A program made the translations under genes and the position numbers. This document shows positions 27,001 through 33,149 of a DNA stretch of 64,000 nucleotides, piece after piece; the first letter of the stretch is position 1, and each line of letters starts with the position of its first letter. The notes beneath the pieces were generated by a model that worked only from the letters and a program-made list of their open reading frames with translations, was not told the origin of the DNA and did no database searches. The DNA comes from Theristus sp. LFF4_11 (Eukaryota > Nematoda > Chromadorea > Monhysterida > Xyalidae), in assembly GCA_030248135.1 (NCBI GenBank), contig JASANC010000728.1, positions 1 through 64,000 on the forward strand, in the 5' to 3' direction.

Positions 27001-30000
27001 CTCCCGACGTAATGCGAGCACGTCACCGTGTTCGGGCACGATGTGCTGCTTCAGATCGTTACGACTGGAGAACACCTGAGCAAGGCTATACTGCAATGGG
27101 TATGGGTGCTGTGAAACACCATGCACAGTGAACGCCTGAATAATGACGCCTTGGAGAAATTTCACGTCTCGAAAAAAGTATGAATAACTAGCGACTCTCG
27201 AACTTTTGAGCAAATCTGACAGAAGAACAGCGGGCTGAGCACACACGGCTCGTTGAGTGCATCCGTGAACGCACGCTGCATCTCATCGGCGTGCAGCGGC
27301 AGTCTGGCAACCTGGAAAAACAGAAAAACGCAACCAAACAGTTCGACTCAAACGCATCCAACCAACGAAAAACACCACCGCCAGCAACAAACCTGAGCGA
27401 ACTGCTGCGTCAACTCGTCGGCCAGCGCGAAATAACGCTGGTCATCGGCTGGAAACGTGCCGCCACTCGCATCTTGCGGATCGACCAAAATCTCGGCGTT
27501 TGCGGGCAGCTGCGGCGGTAGAACACCGCGGTCACAGGCGGACAGGGGGCCACTGAGACGGCGCACAAAATGGGAACACTTGGTCATGTGACTTTTACGG
27601 TATTTATGTCACTGCTTGGAAATGGCAAAGTTTCACACACAAAAAAAAGGAAAACCAGCTGCTGCCAATACATTCACTACAAGTTGCAACATAAACAACA
27701 AAAACCTGAAGGTCTGATAAACACGTGCACTATAAACAGACTCTTTTGTGGAAAATCCGTCGCCAAACTTTGTTTAAAAACGACCAAAAACATTCCAAAG
27801 ACACCTGTCGTCATCCGACTGCAGTTCCTGCTCATCGCGGCTGTCGTCTTGTCTCGATTCGCCGTGCAGTCTGCTGCCGCACACGACCAATCGATCCAAG
27901 TCCACCGTTTTCTCGTCGTTTCCAATCGAGTCCAACAGACCGCAAATGCGTTGCTCGTCCGAGTAGTGCACGGTCAGCATGTGGTGTCTGCCGTCAGAAA
28001 AGGGGTGAATGCATGAGTGAACTGTGCTTTCAGTTGAGAACAGGTCGCAGTAAGACATTTCTCTTTTTCTGGTGCATTGCTGCACCTCCCAGTCCAGACG
28101 TGGAAGGCCGAGTAATACAATATGCCTCACACCTGACGTGCCAACCTGAACTAATCAGCTAAAACTACTACAAATTAGCCATGGCGCTGATTGGTTGTCG
28201 TTGTTCAGCTGATCAGCTGTTCATACATGTCCAGTGGACAGGGTTCCAAATGTGCATTGTAAATCAGTGTTTGACAAACACCAGCCAAGTTCAGGGTGCG
28301 TCCAATGAGCAAATGGTGCCACACCAAAACTCAACTGCACCAACCGATGGTCCATCTTTGTGACGCAGAACGACGTCGGCTGACAATGGGGGCACTTGAA
28401 AATGGTCTGGTGCTGTTTCATGTCGTGCAGTGCCATGTCGTCAGTGCTCGCGTACTCGTAGTGACACACGGAACACTTCAGTGGCACGTGTTGCACAATC
28501 GGGACGTAGTGCACGTTGACGGTGCGCAGCCAAGTGGCGAACGCTTGCACGCTGCAATGCAAACGTGCCCGCTGATTGCTTGGGTGCACTTGAATGCACC
28601 AGCAGCGCATGGGGCATGTGCATACAATACCGCATTGTGATGCACTGCCGTAGTCGGTGGCGCTTTGGAAGGGATGAATTAACCAATGGGTGAACTGATT
28701 TTCAAGGGATGTCATCGGAAATATACAGGGTGGGCCAAAAAAAAGGTTCCATTTTCAAACTGCTGTCACTGGCTGGTATTTCAATATTATGAGCTGAAAT
28801 TTTCAGCATTGATGAAACATGTGATGCCATTTTTCTGACAAAATTTTTATCCAGTTTGGTGTAGTAGATTCAGTTTTACAGCACAATGTTTAAAAATTCC
28901 CAAATTTTCAAAAAAAAACGGATTTTTAACCAAGAATTTAACAACGAATCATTGCTCATAGACATCCAAATCATCATCAAGGTTTGTCGTCCGGCAGCGG
29001 CTGGATGGAATTTTACGCGAAACTGGCGAGTCAGTGCAGAAAAACTTTCAGATTGCTCCCACCAGATAGCACACCAGACCCGTTGTTCTGCTGTCCACTT
29101 AACCATGACGAAACTGCAGAAAACTGAAACTGAAACACTGTTTTTATTCAAACCGCAGAAAAACTTTCAAAAGAAACAAATTAACAGACAGAGCAACACA
29201 GAAAACAAAAAAATCAACTGAACAATTCTTTCTGTCGCAGTCGCATGGCTGCTGTGCTGACTCGAGTCCGTTGTGAAACATCAGAATTTCGCTCGAGGTG
29301 CTCAAATGCAATTCAAGTGTGAGACCTTTCCACTATGAGCGCATGATTTGAACTATCACGGGTATCCAAAAAGACCAATTTGTCACCTTCGCAACAGTTT
29401 CAAAATTGAATCACGCATCTTGATACTAATTTTTTCTTGCACTCATTTCAGTCAATCTGTTGATTTTTCGATCTTTTTAGAAAATCTGCCACAGTGAGCG
29501 CTAGGAATTATATATCGGAAAAAAATTTTTGTCAGTAAAATGGCAACGCATGTTTTATCAGTGCTGAAAATTTCAGCTCATAATATAAAAACACCAGCCA
29601 GTGACAGCAGTTTGAAAATGGAACCTTTTTTTGGCCCACTCTGTATATCTCTTCGTGAAAATCTGGTTGATCCGGTCGGTACGGTCTAAAAGCAGCACTG
29701 GCACAGCGCTTTACAACAAAGTCACTAATATTTTCCTTGCAAACCAAAAACAAAAGAGCAGAGCATTAAACAGTGAACGTGCAAAAGAATGATAGTGAGG
29801 ACGCAGCTGAGCACCTGAAGACGACGACGTGCCGGAGGTCATTGAGCAGGTGCAGCTTTGCGAGCAACGCGTGGTTGCTGCCGACGTCGCCCTTCCACAG
29901 TGGCAGCGTCAGACCGCACGCCTACAACAGACGATCTGCCATGTGCACAGGTGTTGTGTGGCGTTGTTGGCTTTCAGTGAAACGAACAACTCGGTGACAA

Positions 30001-31419
30001 CGAAAAACACAAATCATCAAGACCATTTGGTGATTCGGTGAAACACCAATGCAAGCAAACTGCCGTCACAACTGTGTTATCTTGGTTTTTCAAATTACAG
30101 CATAGCTTTGTAATGATCTAAAAATAACCGTTTACTAAACCACCGCAGCTTGGCACTTGCGAGTTTTGCCAACCACCATGGATATGCCTGCAAAACTCCG
30201 TTCAACGCGCAAATATGTAAACCGCGTTTCCAAGCGACGTGCCGGCAAAATACGGAGCGTCGATTGAAGAATGGCGTTGCCGACACGAACGCCTGATGGA
30301 CGCTCACCTGACAAGCGATGTAGTGATAGAAGACGGTGAACTCGAGCTGAGCGGCGGCGGTGACGCCGAACTGCGTCAGCCACTCCGTCCACGTGTCGCA
30401 GCGGTGTGCGAACAGCGCCCGTCTGCTGAGATGCGCGTCGCCGCAGAACGCGCACGCGTACAAACGCACGCCGCGCTCGTCGAGCAGGTAGTGCTGCAGC
30501 AGCGACAAGGTGCGCGCGAAGCACAGGCCGCACGAGAGGCAGCTGCGACGCGCCACATCGTCGCTCGCGGTCGCCGGCTCACTGAGTGATTGCGACGGCG
30601 TTTAGGGCTGACGTCTGCCACGTGAGCAGTTCACTCACTTTAGCTCGTTAAACGGCGCAAATTGCGGTCAAAAACCGATTGGCTGAACCGGACACTCACT
30701 CTTGAAACATCTGGCAGAACGTTTCATTTGAGCGGTGTTGAGAATCGGTTATTCTTGAATAATGTATAGCATCTAGCGCTCACTCACGCAGTTTCGCCTT
30801 CCGCAGCTGCTTCAGGACGAGATCTCTCGCTGGCTTCTACCCATTGCGTTGGTTCATCTACTTGCACGGTTGCTGTTGATTGCGAAAACCGTTGAAAGGG
30901 TACACGGGTTGACGACGACGTGCTTGGAAAAGGCTGAAAAGTTTGTGCCACTGATTGACCTTTTATTGGCGGTTTATTTTGTTTTGAACTTTGTGGCAGT
31001 GGAAACTGGTCGAAAAGTTAAAAATATAACTGGTTAAAGCTCGAAACTTGATTACTGCCATTTGTCATTTGCTAATTGCCACTCAATAAAACACTTTGAA
31101 GTTTTTGAACTTTCACTTTTTTAACAACCACGTGCATTTGCAACTGCAATCCACCCTTCGCATTTTCACGCACTTCATGCATTTCCACAAAGAGCGGTTC
31201 TGGATTGAAGTCATCGATTTTGTCTTCATGATCTTTGTATGCATCGCTGCCGGATTCCGGCAAATTTTCCGAACCCGACTCCGATCTGATGTTATTGTCC
31301 TCGCCGTCGTCTTGCTGTGCCACAACATCAGACGCCAAATTCAGCTTGCCGTCAACGTTCAACGTCACAACACGAACATGTTCAAGATCAGCAGCTATTT
31401 GGTATTGTTGGTGATCCAT
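14897..31419 (-). CDS. Giant multi-zinc-finger protein (C2H2/C2HC), about 35 exons
   Basis: I read this as one gene because consecutive exons join in phase and several fingers are completed only by splicing. Resolved exons (minus, 5' to 3'): 31419-31174, 30933-30788, 30581-30308, 29921-29815, 28551-28345, 27987-27805, 27552-27393, 27311-27204, 27075-26941, 26748-26518, 25390-25186, 25130-24823, 23174-22980, 22437-22321, 22091-21920, 21700-21540, 21076-20994, 20906-20780, 20572-20428, 20293-20141, 19676-19453, 19141-19004, 18582-18319, 18213-18083, 17921-17805, 17275-17182, 16903-16733, 15055-14897. Less certain exons lie near 26300-26080, 25965-25895, 24670-24500, 24135-23880, 23610-23420, 22860-22650 and 19380-19230. 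The product has an acidic N-terminus, many irregular C-x2-C fingers ending H..H or H..C, and Ser/Thr/Pro-rich linkers. That layout suggests a nuclear DNA- or chromatin-binding protein. I cannot name an ortholog; two or more adjacent genes remain possible, most likely near the gaps. Confidence 0.68.
15200..16622. repeat. Repeat-rich block inside the last zinc-finger intron
   Basis: CTAGCCTGTCCCGGG occurs at both edges (about 15203 and 16607) in direct orientation, next to CTGCGCGACGT motifs at 15226, 16561 and 16591. TTTTGCGTCAGCTCAAATTT near 15390 has an inverted partner, AAGCTGACGCAAA, near 16267. It is probably one or more decayed elements; the class is not recognisable. Confidence 0.45.
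16733..17275 (-). CDS. Zinc-finger exons 17275-17182 and 16903-16733
   Basis: The first exon starts after AGATCAG and encodes FNCEGCGATELLFKSLLKHR with a following Cys (C2HC type). It ends CAG|GTCCGT, phase 0. The second starts after TTGTCAG with LCVICGRHLPGGSMCTAPI, then FLAHVLREH (C-x2-C ... H-x4-H), and a second unit CRTCALCFAPNSPALIEHC. It ends CAG|GTGGCC. Both phases agree with their neighbours. Confidence 0.75.
17303..17498 (-). mobile_element. tRNA-derived SINE, family A, copy 1
   Basis: Read on the minus strand, it begins with a tRNA-like head: CCCTCGTGGCCTGGTGGTAG (box A region) and GGGGGATCGAGCCCCGCCGAG (box B and T-arm). A unique body follows and the tail is (CAA)n, seen on plus as GTTGTTGTTG at 17303-17322. 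Head, body and tail order match 35303-35476. It lies in an intron of the zinc-finger gene, in the gene's own orientation. Confidence 0.85.
17805..18582 (-). CDS. Zinc-finger exons 18582-18319, 18213-18083, 17921-17805
   Basis: Exon 18582-18319 is a Ser/Thr/Ala-rich linker ending in ACPHKHCQFTGTAGELK. The donor AAG|GTGCGT leads to IHSLSHAMNLRDFCFSCGTA, so splicing completes a C-x4-C ... H-x3-H finger. The second exon continues with FCFSCGTAFTNAHQFTRHLS and NPKH. Exon 17921-17805 is assigned only by phase (after AATCCCAG; AAG|GTGAGT donor). It has no finger and its frame is the least certain of the three. Confidence 0.7.
19004..19141 (-). CDS. Zinc-finger gene linker exon
   Basis: The acceptor TTTTTTCAG and donor CAG|GTAAGC frame a phase-0 exon of 46 codons (PFIEDPPMLIKEEHREDARG and onward). 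It contains IKEE, a SUMO-acceptor-like psiKxE motif, within a polar disordered stretch. SUMOylation is only a suggestion from the motif. Confidence 0.65.
19453..19676 (-). CDS. Zinc-finger gene Gln/Pro/Thr-rich exon
   Basis: It begins after ACCACAG and encodes MCVSMDDLRVMASGATQIAI followed by a Gln/Pro/Thr-rich low-complexity stretch, ending GAG|GTGCAT in phase 0. Without splicing, the frame would run on into a hydrophobic 17-residue end (VAFGLMFAALLAIVLLV), giving an apparent C-terminal membrane anchor. I read that as intron, because exons with matching phase continue downstream. Confidence 0.55.
19840..20071 (-). mobile_element. tRNA-derived SINE, family B, copy 1
   Basis: On the minus strand, the head TCCATGGCGTAGCGGTAGAA and box B GGGTTCGAACCTCGC are clearly tRNA-like. 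The body (GACAAGACATACTCGTGG, then GGTCTATTCCCTCCTGAGCC) and the 3' end (TTCCGGAACCGGCGCGCG with an A/T-rich tail) recur at 32320-32633. It sits in a zinc-finger intron between exons 20293-20141 and 19676-19453. Confidence 0.88.
20141..21076 (-). CDS. Zinc-finger exons 21076-20994, 20906-20780, 20572-20428, 20293-20141
   Basis: Exon 21076-20994 has KCPRCAKSLTWPPSFTQHAT and ends AG|GTGGTG. The next exon restores SC at the junction, giving C-x2-C-x12-H-x3-C across the intron. It then reads CLQRCSLRSFGHQRNKDKSN and a basic stretch ending in KRKL. Exon 20572-20428 holds LKCDDCAALVPVDKLIDHKT followed by FSC, again C2HC type, and ends T|GTGAGT. Exon 20293-20141 is a Pro/Ser-rich linker. All four junctions agree in phase. 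Confidence 0.72.
21540..22437 (-). CDS. Zinc-finger exons 22437-22321, 22091-21920, 21700-21540
   Basis: Exon 22437-22321 starts inside a finger (TTIEHLLGEH) and adds RCAHCGAPFTWLPHWRVH. Exon 22091-21920 has CVFCASDLLDCALLQAHYV with QEH, then CPVCGQFFKELAPFCAHLRV with H, both near-canonical C2H2. Exon 21700-21540 has CCPLCAASFSCTTAAVNHLL with LCC, and CVCQLCSKACLSAYMLSQH. Splice sites: donors CAG|GTGGCG, G|GTTAGT, GAG|GTAGCA. Confidence 0.78.
22980..23174 (-). CDS. Zinc-finger exon, C2HC type
   Basis: The acceptor TTTGCCAG and the strong donor TCC|GTAAGT bound 65 codons in phase 0. CCPLCDESFSSAAVCLNHVL with FRC is a C-x2-C ... H-x4-C finger. RCCLACCKPM then begins another finger whose second half should lie in the next exon, which I could not place with confidence (about 22860-22650). 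Confidence 0.72.
23420..23611 (-). CDS. Probable zinc-finger exon
   Basis: After a CAG near 23612 the frame reads GHLRSRHVSFKNRCCPLCCQ and continues to ANYLVHVAQHLHDAWH. The first half closes a preceding finger with its histidines; the second has C-x2-C followed by a long loop and H-x3-H. The downstream donor is not clear, so the 3' edge is approximate. Confidence 0.5.
23880..24135 (-). CDS. Probable zinc-finger gene exon
   Basis: A frame opens after TTTTCAG near 24143. It contains SQANCVLVLAYTHLLDDVCA followed by LCGHDVT, a possible C-x2-C start. Another frame is also open over part of the stretch, so the frame and both edges are uncertain. Confidence 0.4.
24500..24669 (-). CDS. Probable zinc-finger gene exon, frame unresolved
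   Basis: An acceptor ACTTTTCAG at about 24685-24693 is followed by an open stretch. The frame that fits the phase-0 donor at 24823 reads RISLPDGHENERKTLAAIQM and is Ala/Lys-rich. No finger is visible in that frame, while one alternative frame is Cys/Arg-rich. Confidence 0.35.
24823..25390 (-). CDS. Zinc-finger exons 25390-25186 and 25130-24823
   Basis: The first exon has CCLLCRCTLHDAVALAEHVL with GDVLFC (C2HC). The two are separated by a 55-nt intron (C|GTGGTG ... TTCGCAG), which keeps phase. The second exon has YVCDVCCACFVSERARERHR with VAVH, then FLCTVCWALQPRSSLRHYQH with LLRAH, both good C2H2 fingers. Between them lies an acidic (DT)n repeat from a GTCGGTGTCC-type microsatellite. It ends CAG|GTTCGT. 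Confidence 0.75.
25895..26300 (-). CDS. Probable zinc-finger exons, boundaries unresolved
   Basis: Near 26300-26080 one frame shows DFDACPVAHERCHHAS and PACVACFPNDASATVHCAH, which resembles the finger layout elsewhere in the gene. Phase matching to the next exon is not clean. Near 25965-25895 the frame TYDSNIADDDDTTQPHSVIR ends GAA|GTAAGC in phase 0 and fits the following exon. Confidence 0.45.
26518..27552 (-). CDS. Zinc-finger exons 27552-27393, 27311-27204, 27075-26941, 26748-26518
   Basis: Exon 27311-27204 ends FFCQICSK (donor AAA|GTTCGA) and exon 27075-26941 begins VFSSRNDLKQHIVPEH. Joined, they make an exact C-x2-C-x3-F-x5-L-x2-H-x4-H finger. This is the strongest evidence that these fragments are exons of one gene. 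Exon 26748-26518 holds YCRCPNCGRALCSMLALKRH with LFKEH and a Pro/Gln-rich linker. Exon 27552-27393 is a linker ending in TQQFAQ. Confidence 0.82.
27805..28551 (-). CDS. Zinc-finger exons 28551-28345 and 27987-27805
   Basis: Exon 28551-28345 has LKCSVCHYEYASTDDMALHD with MKQH (C2H2), then FKCPHCQPTSFCVTKMDH. The donor CG|GTTGGT joins to exon 27987-27805 beginning HHMLTVHYSDEQ, which supplies the last histidines of that finger. The rest of the second exon is an acidic linker (SRQDDSRDEQELQSDDD). Confidence 0.78.
28724..29645. mobile_element. Second mariner-type element, deleted, in a zinc-finger intron
   Basis: TA flanks (28724-28725 and 29644-29645) and inverted ends CAGGGTGGGCCAAAAAAAAG and CTTTTTTTGGCCCACTCTG. 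The ends are inverted for about 130 bp and include GAGCTGAAATTTTCAGC and CCAGTGACAGCAGTTTGA motifs. It lies between zinc-finger exons 29921-29815 and 28551-28345. Confidence 0.88.
28876..29109 (-). pseudogene. N-terminal HTH remnant of a DDE transposase
   Basis: The minus-strand frame reads MVKWTAEQRVWCAIWWEQSE followed by SFSALTRQFRVKF. This matches the N-terminal helix-turn-helix of mariner-like transposases (consensus ..EQR..C...Y..S.S....R.F...F). No DDE catalytic domain follows before the inverted end, so it cannot encode an enzyme. Confidence 0.75.
29815..30933 (-). CDS. Zinc-finger exons 30933-30788, 30581-30308, 29921-29815
   Basis: The first is a Ser/Thr/Glu-rich linker (acceptor TTTTCAG, donor GC|GTGAGT). 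Exon 30581-30308 has SCLSCGLCFARTLSLLQHYL, then YACAFCGDAHLSRRALFAHR with C, and ends YIACQ. Exon 29921-29815 starts ACGLTLPLWKGDVGSNHALL with AKLHLLNDLRH, so the junction creates C-x2-C (CQAC) and a complete finger. Confidence 0.75.
31174..31419 (-). CDS. Zinc-finger gene, likely first coding exon
   Basis: The ATG at 31419 follows an acceptor-like TTTCAGGAAAAC, which suggests a 5' UTR intron. The 82-residue product MDHQQYQIAADLEHVRVVTL and onward is acidic (DDGEDNN, ESGSENLPESGSD) with no domain. The proposed donor GAA|GTGCGT is one of several in this stretch. The open frame continues to a stop at 31072, so the 3' edge is uncertain. Confidence 0.6.
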
Positions 31420-31559
31420 GTTTTCCTGAAATTGAAAAGTGACAACGGTTTAAATTTAATTTCTTCAAACAGAAAAAAATATTTAAAAAAAAAAAGAATA
31501 TTATAAAAATAAAATGTTTAATCAAAAAATGCTTGTTTTCAGGAGGGCGGCCTTTTTAA

Positions 31560-31589
31560 TTTTTTTATTTGTTCGCGCGCCGGTTCCGG
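31560..31589 (-). mobile_element. SINE family B, 3' end fragment
   Basis: ATTTGTTCGCGCGCCGGTTC matches the 3' terminus of the family-B SINEs at 19840 and 32600. It is truncated after about 30 bases, followed by CCGGATCC-rich palindromic sequence. Confidence 0.7.
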
Positions 31590-31799
31590 TAGGGATGGAT
31601 CCAGCAAATTTGCCGGAATCCGGGCCGGATCCGGAATTTAAACGGGCTTGAGCCGGATCCGGCCGGGCCGGATACGGTCAAAATCGTAATGCATCATTAT
31701 TAAAACAGGTGCATGTGCAGTGGCGGTGGCCCCTGCCCTTTAACACAGGAAAGAAAAAAATGCAAAAACTAAATTGATCTCACCTTATCAAAAAGGCTT

Positions 31800-31831
31800 G
31801 GCTTAGGATTAGGATTAGGATTAGGAACCTA
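31800..31831. repeat. TTAGGA hexamer repeat
   Basis: Three to four tandem TTAGGA units lie at 31803-31827. They resemble the TTAGGC/TTAGGG telomere class but are too short and internal to be a telomere. Confidence 0.7.
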
Positions 31832-32264
31832 CAACGACTCATTGCAAGCAACCTCTGATCAGAAATCAAAAAAATCACTAAAGTATGATACAAATCGGTA
31901 AAAATTGCCTCCGCTATTTTACAAAAAAATGACTAATTAACAACAACATTTTTTTTAAATTCTTTTACTTTAAAAAAATGGGATTTTTCACTTTTTTCAA
32001 ATCTTAGGTACACGGGTAGTTAGTTGCCAGTGCACGGACAAACTAAACTGTAACTGTACTTTCTATATATAATATCAAATTTATACTTTCTTCTGAAAAT
32101 CTTTTTTTTTAATTTTTCTCCAATTTTGCACTGAAAATGTCAGCTTTTTGGCACAATTTTTAGAAAAATCAACAAAAATTATCTTCGACATTACCTTGTA
32201 AAACCGTCAGCCAGCAGGTCCAAATTCGACATTTTGGACGTTATACCGATTGGTTTCAGGTTTG

Positions 32265-32725
32265 GTTTTATCCAAAAATCCAAACATTCATCCACACAAA
32301 ACCAATTTTAAAAAATTGTCGCGTTTGTAGCGCAGGTGTAGGGCTTTCGCCTAGCGTTCTGTGGGTGGAAAGTTCGAACCTCGCCGCGGACAAGACACAC
32401 AACAGAGAAACTAAAGTGACCAATAAGATCTAATGGTCTACTCCCTCCCAGGTTCGAACCTCGCTGTGGACAAGACATACTCGTGGAAAATTAGAGTGAC
32501 CAACAAACATCGAATGGTCTATTCCCTCCTGAGCCGAGGGTAAATTGGGCTCGGGGCAGTATTGCCCGTTTCCGCCGGAGTTTGGTACCTCAGGGTTTCC
32601 GGAACCGGCGCGCGAACAAATAAATAAAAAAAGGAAAATGCAATTTGAACGGCCCACGCTTGAACCTGATCAGCTTCACGCGCCAGCCAATTTGCTACAA
32701 TTCGTTATTTGGCTATACTGCCGCT
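32265..32725. mobile_element. Remnant of the 56.4-57.2 kb fold-back family, split by a SINE
   Basis: The left piece (AAAATCCAAACATTCATC, about 32272) and right piece (GCAATTTGAACGGCCC to about 32720) match consecutive parts of the inverted arm at 57095-57220. Between them sits the family-B SINE at 32320-32633, so the SINE inserted into an older fold-back copy. Confidence 0.7.
32320..32633 (+). mobile_element. tRNA-derived SINE, family B, copy 2 with internal duplication
   Basis: The tRNA-like head (TAGCGCAGGTGTAG, then AGTTCGAACCTCGCC) is followed by a body unit that appears twice: GGACAAGACACAC..GGTCTACTCCCTCC, then GGTTCGAACCTCGCTGTGG..GGTCTATTCCCTCC. The 3' end is GGAACCGGCGCGCG with an AAATAAATAAA tail. 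The second body unit is the closer match to copy 1. Confidence 0.85.
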
Positions 32726-33149
32726 GAATAAAAAAAATGTTTTACATTATAATATATATAGCACTGATGTCCCAGTTTTCAGTTTGAAGATAGTGGTGCA
32801 GTTCAGTGTCTGCTTGTCTTGACTTTTTTGCCCGAAAAAAAACTTCAGTTTTGGTCGTTTGTGGCATAAGTTGTTTCAAACGTTCTCTATCTCTACTCCA
32901 AATGGCAGTTTACCTTGCGCTGCATTCGTAGCACAGTGTCCTTTTAGTCAAAAAGTGAAATGTTTCACTTTTTTTCAGAAACTGTCAAAAATAAACAAAA
33001 AAAACATATTTAATTTTTTTATCGAACCTAGGTTCTGCAAAAATTCCACATTTGAGAACCATACCTGTGTAGCCAGACGGCAGACGCTAGATAGAGCAAT
33101 TTGACATCCGATAGTTTTTTTTGTCCCACCCTAGTTGTTGTTTTCTCAG

